Of a DNA stretch of 12,104 nt, positions 1 through 6,302 are shown one piece after another. The position numbers were made by a program, and so were the translations under genes. This DNA is from an uncultured Dorea sp. GTDB lineage: Bacteria > Bacillota > Clostridia > Lachnospirales > Lachnospiraceae. The stretch covers positions 1 to 12,104 of the forward strand of contig CAKRCL010000053.1 of assembly GCA_934307335.1 (NCBI GenBank). Reading direction: 5' to 3'. The notes under the pieces were generated by a model. It had not been told where the DNA came from. It saw only the letters and a program-made list of their open reading frames with translations, and searched no databases. Each line of letters opens with the position of its first letter. Positions within the stretch are counted from its first letter, which is position 1.

Positions 1-398
1 GGGTGAATTCCCAGACTTTTGCATTTACTTAAGTTTTTATCAATAAAAAATTCGACTGCATGGTCGGTATCATTCATGAGACCGAACGGAGATACGCTTC
101 CTTGCTTGAGCCCGAGATATTTTTCCAGGCGTTCTTCGGAAGCAAAGCTTAAGTTTCCGGCACCGAGTTGTCTGCTGAGTGATTTTAAGTCGACTTTTGC
201 ATTTTCATCACAAGTAATGAGAAAATGACGCTTGCCTTTTGAGTCGCGAAGGAATAAATTCTTACATAAAGTTCCTTTTTCAGGAAGTCCCAGGCGATCC
301 ATATCTTCCATAGTGTGGACTGGCTCATGTTCGACGACTTCATATTTGATTCCAAGTTTATTAAGGGCGTCATAGACGCGCTGTTTTTGTTCTGACAT
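1..398 (-). CDS. YbaK/ProX-type prolyl-tRNA editing hydrolase, 3' end cut by window edge
   Basis: The 132 complete codons read from the ATG at 398-396 down to the edge without a stop, so the C-terminus (perhaps 30 residues) is missing. The protein begins MSEQKQRVYDALNKLG and has the YbaK/ProX fold signatures: the segment GTLCKNLFLRD (about residues 42-52) with the lysine at 46 that matches the essential lysine of this family, and the loop GSVSPFG (100-106). Known members are free-standing cytosolic enzymes that hydrolyse mischarged aminoacyl-tRNA, usually Ala- or Cys-tRNA(Pro). A GAAAGGAG ribosome binding site lies just upstream (408-415 on the plus strand) and fixes the start. The gene is divergent from the cobalamin operon and has no evident functional link to it. 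The exact subfamily (ProX, YbaK or PrdX) cannot be settled from this fragment. Confidence 0.88.
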   Translation of the reverse strand, partial: MSEQKQRVYDALNKLGIKYEVVEHEPVHTMEDMDRLGLPEKGTLCKNLFLRDSKGKRHFLITCDENAKVDLKSLSRQLGAGNLSFASEERLEKYLGLKQGSVSPFGLMNDTDHAVEFFIDKNLSKCKSLGIH

Positions 399-427
399 AT
401 CAAAAAACTCCTTTCTTTGCTGGATTT

Positions 428-433
428 ATTATA
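428..433 (-). promoter_or_regulatory. Extended -10 promoter for the leftward tRNA-editing gene
   Basis: On the minus strand the sequence TGCTATAAT is a perfect -10 hexamer with the TGn extension. The -35 region about 17 bases upstream is weak (ATGTCT), as is common for extended -10 promoters. Transcription would begin near 421 and leave a leader of about 22 bases carrying the AAGGAG ribosome binding site. Confidence 0.6.
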
Positions 434-470
434 GCATAGAATTAAAAAATAGACATCTTAAATTCGCATT

Positions 471-506
471 GAAAAAAGCTATAATTTACATAGGAAAATG
501 CTATAA
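471..506. repeat. Two 14-base direct repeats at 22-base period in the divergent intergenic region
   Basis: Positions 471-484 and 493-506 match at 12 of 14 bases and share GCTATAA exactly (478-484 and 500-506). An inverted copy of the same core, TTATAGC, lies at 429-435 inside the leftward -10 box. The 22-base period is about two helical turns. These could be binding sites or simply -10-like AT-rich sequence. Confidence 0.3.
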
Positions 507-524
507 GCGGAAGTGGCAAATGAT

Positions 525-553
525 TTGACATCCCACACATAGATGAGTAGAAT
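525..553 (+). promoter_or_regulatory. Sigma-A type promoter of the cobalamin operon
   Basis: A perfect -35 box TTGACA (525-530) is separated by 17 bases from TAGAAT (548-553), which differs from the -10 consensus at one position. The predicted start of transcription is near 560, giving a leader of about 36 bases before cbiD. That is too short to hold a cobalamin riboswitch. A second perfect TATAAT at 480-485 has only a poor -35 match (near 457-463) and could be a minor upstream promoter. The call is from sequence match only. Confidence 0.72.
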
Positions 554-562
554 AATGTGGGG
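532..562. promoter_or_regulatory. Imperfect inverted repeat straddling the -10 box (possible operator)
   Basis: The left arm CCCACACAT (532-540) and right arm ATGTGGGG (555-562) pair over eight positions with one unpaired A at 535. The 14 bases between them contain the -10 box. The position fits a repressor-binding site covering the promoter. In RNA made from an upstream start it could form a hairpin instead. No regulator gene is visible in the window, so the role is a guess. Confidence 0.35.
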
Positions 563-595
563 AGAGTGTAAAAAAATGATTGGAAGGGCAGAAAT

Positions 596-1729
596 ATGAC
601 GAAAAAACTCCGAAGAGGATATACGACAGGAACATGTGCGCAGGCAGCGACAAAGGCAGCAATTACCATGCTTTTGGGAAATGTCGATGTAGATCAGGTT
701 ACAGTTTCCCTGCCTGGAAAAGACGTGTTAACATTAAAGATTTCAGATGTCAGAAAAGAATATAAAAATAATCAGAATAAGGATATAGAATCGGTTTGTT
801 GTGCAGTACAAAAAGACAGTGGAGATGATCCGGATATTACAAATGGTATTTTTGTATACAGTAAAGTTACAAAGGTTGCGTCAGGAATTGTGCTGGATGG
901 AGGACTTGGAGTCGGCCGCGTGACAAAACCTGGGCTGGATCAGCCGGTGGGTAATGCAGCAATTAACCGTGTGCCAAGAAAAATGATTCTTGGAGAAGTA
1001 GAAAAGGCGTGTGAACAATATGGTTATGATGGCGGCATTCAAGTAGAGATATCAATTCCGAAAGGTGTAGAACTTGCAAAGAAAACATTTAACCCAAGAC
1101 TTGGGATAGAAGGCGGTATCTCTGTTCTTGGGACAAGTGGAATTGTGGAGCCTATGAGTGAGCAGGCTCTTTTAGATACCATTGAATTGGAGATGAAAGT
1201 GAAACGTGCAGAAGAAAGAGAATATCTGATTATGGCACCGGGAAATTATGGACTGGACTTTTTGAGAGAGGCTTATGGGATTCTGGATAAAGATGTTGTA
1301 AAATGCAGTAATTATATCGGACAAAGTATGGATATGGCATCGGAATGTGGATTTAAAGGGTTAGTTCTGGCAGGCCATATAGGTAAATTAATAAAAGTTT
1401 CCGGAGGAATTATGAATACTCATTCCAGATGGGCAGATTGCCGTATGGATTTGCTGGCAACAGCGATGTTGCGTGCAGGTCTTTCAGGTGACAGAGCAAG
1501 GACAGTTCTGGAATGCGTAACGACAGATGATGCACTTGCGCTTTTGACAGAAGAAGAAAGGATCATTACAATAGAACAGATTATGAAATCTATTGAAAAA
1601 TATATGGAATATCGCATCGCAGATCAGATGCCGATAGGAGCAATTTTATATTCCAATGTATACGGAATACTGGGGAAGACGAGCAAAGTAGATGAATTGA
1701 TGAAATTGTGGGAGGAAGAAAAGTCATGA
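596..1729 (+). CDS. cbiD: CbiD, cobalt-precorrin-5B C1-methyltransferase
   Basis: The 377-residue protein has the usual length for CbiD and its hallmark N-terminus LRRGYTTGTCAQAATKAA (residues 5-22). Other family signatures are GKDVLTLKI near residue 40, the segment TKPGLDQPVGNAAINRVPR, the glycine-rich GIEGGISVLGTSGIVEPMS, and SGGIMNTHSRWADCRMDL near residue 280. CbiD transfers a methyl group from S-adenosylmethionine to C1 of cobalt-precorrin-5B in the oxygen-independent route, so it marks the pathway as anaerobic. It is first in the operon. The ATG at 596 follows GGAAGGG (582-588) at normal spacing and places the conserved LRRGYTTGT next to the start. A seven-codon reading frame (576-599) overlaps the start codon. 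The gene ends in a four-base ATGA overlap with cbiF. Confidence 0.97.
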   Translation: MTKKLRRGYTTGTCAQAATKAAITMLLGNVDVDQVTVSLPGKDVLTLKISDVRKEYKNNQNKDIESVCCAVQKDSGDDPDITNGIFVYSKVTKVASGIVLDGGLGVGRVTKPGLDQPVGNAAINRVPRKMILGEVEKACEQYGYDGGIQVEISIPKGVELAKKTFNPRLGIEGGISVLGTSGIVEPMSEQALLDTIELEMKVKRAEEREYLIMAPGNYGLDFLREAYGILDKDVVKCSNYIGQSMDMASECGFKGLVLAGHIGKLIKVSGGIMNTHSRWADCRMDLLATAMLRAGLSGDRARTVLECVTTDDALALLTEEERIITIEQIMKSIEKYMEYRIADQMPIGAILYSNVYGILGKTSKVDELMKLWEEEKS

Positions 1730-2487
1730 TACATTTTGTAGGAGCAGGACCGGGAGCAGTAGATTTAATTACCGTGAGAGGACAAAGATATTTGCAGGAA
1801 GCAGATGTTATTATTTATGCAGGGTCACTGGTCAATCCAGGACTTTTAGAATATGCGAAAGAAGACTGTAAGGTTTATAACAGTGCATATATGACGTTAG
1901 AAGAAGTTATAGAGGTTATGTTAGAAGCTGAGAAAGAGAAGAAAAATACAGTTAGACTTCACACCGGAGATCCTTGTCTGTATGGTGCGATTCGTGAGCA
2001 GATGGATATTCTGGATGAGCAAGGAATTTCTTATGATTCCTGTCCGGGAGTCAGTTCATTTTGTGGAGCTGCGGCAGCTTTGAATTTGGAATATACGCTT
2101 CCGGATGTGTCTCAGAGTGTGATTATTACTCGTACAGAGGGAAGGACACCCGTACCAGAGAGAGAAAAGATTGAGAGCTTTGCCGCACATGGATCCACAA
2201 TGGTACTTTTCCTTAGTACCGGACTTCTTGAAAAGCTTGTACAGGAATTGATTGCCGGAGGATATGCGCCAGATACACCGGCAGCAATCATATATAAAGC
2301 AACCTGGCCAGATGAAGAAGCCTATGTATGTACAGTTGATACATTGGTAGAGACGGCCAGAGAACATCAGATTACAAAGACAGCATTAATTCTTGTTGGG
2401 AAGGTAGTGACACATAGCCATTATGAAAGATCAAAGCTATATGATCCGGGATTTACAACGGAATTTCGTAAAGGGAGTGATTCCTAG
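1726..2487 (+). CDS. cbiF: CbiF/CobM, cobalt-precorrin-4 C11-methyltransferase
   Basis: The protein has 253 residues, typical of the family. It opens with the tetrapyrrole methylase motif VGAGPGAVDLITVRG (5-19), followed by YAGSLVNPGLLEYA (31-44), TGDPCLYGA (80-88) and PGVSSFCGAAAALN (107-120), all characteristic of CbiF. It methylates C11 of cobalt-precorrin-4 with S-adenosylmethionine, and the product goes to CbiG, the next gene. I chose the ATG at 1726, which shares ATGA with the cbiD stop and has GGAGGA (1711-1716) nine bases upstream. The in-frame GTG at 1708 would overlap that ribosome binding site and add six residues ahead of the conserved start. The stop TAG directly abuts the cbiG ATG. 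Confidence 0.96.
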   Translation: MIHFVGAGPGAVDLITVRGQRYLQEADVIIYAGSLVNPGLLEYAKEDCKVYNSAYMTLEEVIEVMLEAEKEKKNTVRLHTGDPCLYGAIREQMDILDEQGISYDSCPGVSSFCGAAAALNLEYTLPDVSQSVIITRTEGRTPVPEREKIESFAAHGSTMVLFLSTGLLEKLVQELIAGGYAPDTPAAIIYKATWPDEEAYVCTVDTLVETAREHQITKTALILVGKVVTHSHYERSKLYDPGFTTEFRKGSDS

Positions 2488-3552
2488 ATGAAGGCAGGAC
2501 TCATTAGTTTTACCCGGAATGGGCGTGATACAGCAAAAAAAATCAACCGTGTTCTGAAAGAAGAAGGATGGGCAGTTGCAGAAGATGTAAAAAGTATATG
2601 TTTTCAGGATTCTTATTCTGGAAGTCTAAAAAACTGGACGGAAGAACATTGGAAAGAAGATGCATTGATTTTTGTGGGTGCTGTTGGAATTGCAGTCCGC
2701 GCAATTGCACCGTTTGTTGTATCAAAAAAAGAAGATCCGGCAGTGATTGTTGTAGATGAACATGGAAAGTATTGTATTCCGATTCTATCCGGTCATATTG
2801 GAGGAGCTAATGAGGTGGCAGGAATGCTAGGCGAAAAGCTTTCTATAGAGGCGGTGATCACAACCGCAACAGATCTGAATCACAAGTGGGCAGTTGATGT
2901 ATTTGCTAAAAAGAATGGTCTTGTGATTGATGATATGAAAAAAGCGAAAGAAGTATCTGCAAACCTTTTGGCAGGAAAAAGTATCTGCTTGTATCTTGAA
3001 CCAGAGGGAAGAATCCGGGGACAGGTTCCGGAGGAAGTAAAGATTTTCGATGAAGAAGTAAAAAAAGATGAATCTTGTATGGAGATTCAGATCGGAGTTC
3101 GAAAATATAGCAAGCTGACAGATAGGAAGGCAGAGATTGCCGAGGTGTTACATTTAGTACCTAAAGTTGTAATTTTAGGAATTGGATGTAAAAAAGGGAC
3201 AGATGCAGAGGCAATAGAAAAGCTGGTTGATCAGGTTTTATGCGATAATGAAATTTATCCGGAAGCAGTAAAATTAGTGGCCAGTATTGATTTGAAAAAA
3301 GAAGAACCAGGATTATGTGAATTTTGTGAAAAGCAAGGAATATCATTTCGAACTTTTTCAAAAGAAGAACTGGAGCAGGTGAAAGGAACATTTGAAGGTT
3401 CAGAGTTTGTAAGGCAGATTACTGGAGTGGATAATGTATGTGAAAGGAGTGCAAGGTGCGCCGGTGGGGAGAAGATACTGGTGCATAAGACAGCAAAGGA
3501 TGGCGTTACGGTAGCGGTAGCAGTAGAGAAATGGAGTGTGAATTTTGAGTAA
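2488..3552 (+). CDS. cbiG: CbiG, cobalt-precorrin-5A hydrolase
   Basis: The 354-residue protein shows the full CbiG layout. The N-terminal and central region has GAVGIAVRAIAP (64-75), SGHIGGANEVA (101-111) and TTATDLNHKWAVDVFA (125-140). The C-terminal domain runs from about 226 to 350 and has VILGIGCKKGT (228-238) and ITGVDNVCERSA (311-322). CbiG opens the delta-lactone of cobalt-precorrin-5A and releases the two-carbon fragment as acetaldehyde. This is the ring-contraction step specific to the anaerobic pathway. The ATG directly follows the cbiF stop, with AGGGAG about ten bases upstream. The last eight bases overlap cbiH. Nothing is missing compared with the family. Confidence 0.95.
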   Translation: MKAGLISFTRNGRDTAKKINRVLKEEGWAVAEDVKSICFQDSYSGSLKNWTEEHWKEDALIFVGAVGIAVRAIAPFVVSKKEDPAVIVVDEHGKYCIPILSGHIGGANEVAGMLGEKLSIEAVITTATDLNHKWAVDVFAKKNGLVIDDMKKAKEVSANLLAGKSICLYLEPEGRIRGQVPEEVKIFDEEVKKDESCMEIQIGVRKYSKLTDRKAEIAEVLHLVPKVVILGIGCKKGTDAEAIEKLVDQVLCDNEIYPEAVKLVASIDLKKEEPGLCEFCEKQGISFRTFSKEELEQVKGTFEGSEFVRQITGVDNVCERSARCAGGEKILVHKTAKDGVTVAVAVEKWSVNFE

Positions 3553-4282
3553 GGTATATGTAGTAGGAATGGGGCCGGGAGCTTATGAACAGATGACGAT
3601 CGCGGCAGTCAAAGCATTGGAAAGCAGTGATGTCATTGTTGGGTATACGGTCTATGTGGATCTTTTAAAAAAATATTTTCCGGAAAAGGAATATCTGACA
3701 ACACCGATGCGAAAAGAGCCGGAGAGATGTCGCATGACATTTGAAGAAGCCAGAAAAGGGCGTATTGCGGCTATGGTGTGTAGCGGAGATTCTGGAATTT
3801 ACGGAATGGCTGGATTAATGTATGAGATCGGTGAGGAATATCCGGAAGTGGAGATTGAAGTGATTCCGGGGGTGACAGCGGCTCTTGGCGGATCAGCAGT
3901 ACTTGGAGCGCCGCTGGGACATGATTGCTGTCTTATTAGTCTGAGTGACCTTCTGACACCGTGGGAGTTGATTGAAAGAAGACTTCGGGCAGCGGCACAG
4001 GCAGATCTTTTAATTTGTCTGTATAACCCGTCCAGTAAAAAAAGAAAAGATTATCTTGCAAAAGCGTGCGAGATATTGATGGAGTATAAAGACAAGAATA
4101 TTGTATGTGGGATTGTAAGAAATATTGCAAGAGAAGAAGAAAGCATGCAGGTTCTGACATTGGAGGAACTGAAACATACAGAGGTAGATATGTTTTCTAC
4201 CGTTTATATTGGAAATAAAATGACAAAGATAATACGTAATAAGATGGTGACACCAAGGGGATATCGATATGACAGAAAGTAA
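3545..4282 (+). CDS. cbiH: CbiH/CobJ, cobalt-precorrin-3 C17-methyltransferase (TTG start)
   Basis: The 245-residue protein is a tetrapyrrole methylase with the CbiH/CobJ signatures: VYVVGMGPGAYEQMT (4-18), SGDSGIYGMAG (80-90), VIPGVTAALGGSAVLGAPL (106-124), SLSDLLTPWE (132-141) and YNPSSKKR (160-167). It methylates C17 and drives ring contraction of cobalt-precorrin-3, so its reaction precedes those of cbiF and cbiG although the gene comes after them. No ATG lies close enough to the conserved glycine loop. The TTG at 3545 has GGAG (3533-3536) eight bases upstream and gives the expected start MSKVYVVG, so I take it as the start. It overlaps cbiG by eight bases. It lacks the iron-sulfur C-terminal extension seen in some long CbiH proteins. 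Confidence 0.94.
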   Translation: MSKVYVVGMGPGAYEQMTIAAVKALESSDVIVGYTVYVDLLKKYFPEKEYLTTPMRKEPERCRMTFEEARKGRIAAMVCSGDSGIYGMAGLMYEIGEEYPEVEIEVIPGVTAALGGSAVLGAPLGHDCCLISLSDLLTPWELIERRLRAAAQADLLICLYNPSSKKRKDYLAKACEILMEYKDKNIVCGIVRNIAREEESMQVLTLEELKHTEVDMFSTVYIGNKMTKIIRNKMVTPRGYRYDRK

Positions 4283-6269
4283 AGTTTTAATTTATGCAGG
4301 AACTACAGAAGGACGAAGACTGGCAGAATATCTGTTGAAGCATGAAGTAAGTGTACATGTTTGTGTGGCTACAGAGTATGGAGAAAGTCTGCTTCCGGAA
4401 GGAAGTGAAATTACCACGACGCATGAACGTATGGATGAAACAAGGATGATAGAGTTTATAAATGAATACAATCCTGCATATGTTGTGGATGCAACGCATC
4501 CGTACGCACTTGAAGTGACGGAAAACTTGCAAAATGCATGTGAAAAGGTTGGAGTTCGTTATTTGAGACTGTTAAGAGATACTGGCGGAGAAAAATCGGA
4601 TTGTATTTATGTGGACAGCATGGACGAGGCAATTGAATATTTGGAACAGACAACCGGAAATATTCTGGCAACGACCGGAAGCAAGGAGCTGGCAGTATTT
4701 CAGAATCTTACCGATTATAAAAAGCGTGTTTATGCCAGAGTACTTTCGACAGCTAAGGTAGCCCACAAATGTGAGCAACTGGGATTCACTGGTAAGAATT
4801 TGATTTGTATGCAGGGGCCGTTTTCTGTAGAAATGAATTATGCAATTATGAAAAGCTATGACATTGCATACATGGTTACAAAAGATTCTGGAAATGTAGG
4901 CGGTTTTTTACAAAAATATAGTGCAGCGAAGAGAGCAGGAGTGAAGATTGTTGTTCTTGGACGAGAAAAAGAAGAATCCGGATATTCCTATGAAGAAATC
5001 ATTAATTTATTAAAGGAAGAATATCATTTTAAGACAATGCAGAAAGTGTCACTTGCAGGAATTGGAATGGGAACGGAAGGTTCTATGACAGCAGAAGTAA
5101 AAAAAGCCTGTGAGGATGCGGATGTGTTGATTGGGGCATCCCGCATGTTGAAATCTGTTGTAAGAGAAGGACAACAGACATTTGCATCTTATAAGCCGGA
5201 AGAGATTACAGATTATATATTTAATCATCCACAGGATGAAAAGATTGTTGTTGTATTATCCGGAGATCCGGGATTTTACAGTGGTGCAAAAAAACTGCTT
5301 CTGACAATTTATGACCGACTTAAAAAGTGTGGGGAGCCGAATCGTGTGAAGACAGAGGTTTTACCTGGCATTTCTACGGTATCCTGTCTGTGTTCAAAAC
5401 TTCAGATTCCGTGGGAAGATGTAAAATTGGTCAGTATTCATGGCCGGGAAGAAAATCTTCTTGCAGCAGTAAAAAATAACAAATATACATTTACACTTAC
5501 AGGATCTGCAGTAGATATTCGTAAGCTTGCAAAGACATTGATTGATGCAAGACTTGGCGAGTGTAATATGGCAGTCGGCGCAGAACTGACTTATGAAAAT
5601 GAAAAGATTCTAAAAGGAAATGTATCAGAATTTTTAGATTATGATGGAGATAATCTTGCCGCAGTGCTGATTGCAAATCCTCATGGAGGAAAATATGCAG
5701 TGACACATGGAATCCGTGACGAAGACTTTATTCGCGGAGATGTACCGATGACAAAAGAGGAAGTACGTTCCATTAGTCTTTCTAAATTAAAGATCAGAAA
5801 ATCAGATATTGTTTATGATATCGGAGCCGGTACAGGTTCTGTGTCTGTGGAGTCTGCAATCCAGGCAGAGGATGGACAAGTTTATGCTGTTGAAATCAAT
5901 TCTGAAGCAGCAGGCTTGATTGAAGAAAACGCAAGAAAATTCGCAGTGAGCAATGTGACGGTGGTAGAAGGAGGAGCTCCGGAGGTATTAGAAGAGCTTC
6001 CGGCACCGGATTGTGTCTTTATAGGAGGAAGTAAAGGACATCTTGAAGAAATACTAGAAGTAATTCGTAAGAAGAATCCGCAGGCAAGAATTGTATTAAA
6101 TGCAATTTCGCTTGAGACATTGGCACAGATTCTGGAGTATTGCAGAAAGTATCCAATTAAAAATGATGAAATTGTGCAGGTCAATATTGCAAAATCAAAG
6201 TTGGTCGGTGGTTATCATATGATGACAGGACAGAATCCAATCTATGTCGTAAGTTTTGAGTTGGATTAA
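4269..6269 (+). CDS. CobK/CbiJ-CbiE-CbiT trifunctional fusion (precorrin-6A reductase plus C5 and C15 methyltransferases)
   Basis: Three enzymes are joined in one 666-residue chain. Residues 1 to about 253 are a CobK/CbiJ reductase with LIYAGTTEGRRLAEYL (7-22), DATHPYA (74-80), ATTGSKELAVF (134-144) and VTKDSGNVGG (203-212). About 258-472 is CbiE, a tetrapyrrole methylase with LAGIGMGTEGSMT (262-274), LSGDPGFYSGA (330-340) and VLPGISTVS (364-372). About 478-666 is CbiT, with HGIRDEDFIRGDVPMTKEEVR (480-500) and the S-adenosylmethionine loop DIGAGTGSVSVE (517-528). Together they reduce cobalt-precorrin-6A to 6B, methylate and decarboxylate it to 7 (CbiT), and methylate C5 to give cobalt-precorrin-8 (CbiE). 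The ATG has AAGGGG eight bases upstream and overlaps cbiH by 14 bases. CbiE-CbiT fusions (CobL) are well known. The added reductase is less usual. Two TAA stops follow in a row. Confidence 0.93.
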   Translation: MTESKVLIYAGTTEGRRLAEYLLKHEVSVHVCVATEYGESLLPEGSEITTTHERMDETRMIEFINEYNPAYVVDATHPYALEVTENLQNACEKVGVRYLRLLRDTGGEKSDCIYVDSMDEAIEYLEQTTGNILATTGSKELAVFQNLTDYKKRVYARVLSTAKVAHKCEQLGFTGKNLICMQGPFSVEMNYAIMKSYDIAYMVTKDSGNVGGFLQKYSAAKRAGVKIVVLGREKEESGYSYEEIINLLKEEYHFKTMQKVSLAGIGMGTEGSMTAEVKKACEDADVLIGASRMLKSVVREGQQTFASYKPEEITDYIFNHPQDEKIVVVLSGDPGFYSGAKKLLLTIYDRLKKCGEPNRVKTEVLPGISTVSCLCSKLQIPWEDVKLVSIHGREENLLAAVKNNKYTFTLTGSAVDIRKLAKTLIDARLGECNMAVGAELTYENEKILKGNVSEFLDYDGDNLAAVLIANPHGGKYAVTHGIRDEDFIRGDVPMTKEEVRSISLSKLKIRKSDIVYDIGAGTGSVSVESAIQAEDGQVYAVEINSEAAGLIEENARKFAVSNVTVVEGGAPEVLEELPAPDCVFIGGSKGHLEEILEVIRKKNPQARIVLNAISLETLAQILEYCRKYPIKNDEIVQVNIAKSKLVGGYHMMTGQNPIYVVSFELD

Positions 6270-6302
6270 TAAATAAAAAGATTAAGAATAAAGGATTAAG
6301 AA
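6264..6302 (+). repeat. Short near-identical repeats between the fusion gene and cbiA
   Basis: GATTAAGAA occurs at 6280-6288 and again at 6294-6302, right up to the cbiA start codon, and the related GATTAATAA spans the preceding stop codons (6264-6272). The second copy carries part of the cbiA ribosome binding site AAAGGA (6290-6295). It is probably a small tandem duplication of untranslated spacer. Confidence 0.5.

Noticed and set aside
505..525. AGTGGC, the reverse complement of GCCACT, hinting at a cobalamin riboswitch core on the minus strand.
   Set aside because: Only six bases match, on the strand facing away from the cobalamin genes, and none of the other conserved riboswitch segments is nearby.
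1708..1725. GTG at 1708 as an upstream start for cbiF.
   Set aside because: It overlaps the GGAGGA that serves the ATG at 1726 and adds six residues ahead of the conserved family start.
5882..6184. A 100-codon open frame antisense to the CbiT domain.
   Set aside because: It is entirely within a well-supported gene, has no plausible ribosome binding site or known domain, and follows from the codon bias of the sense strand.
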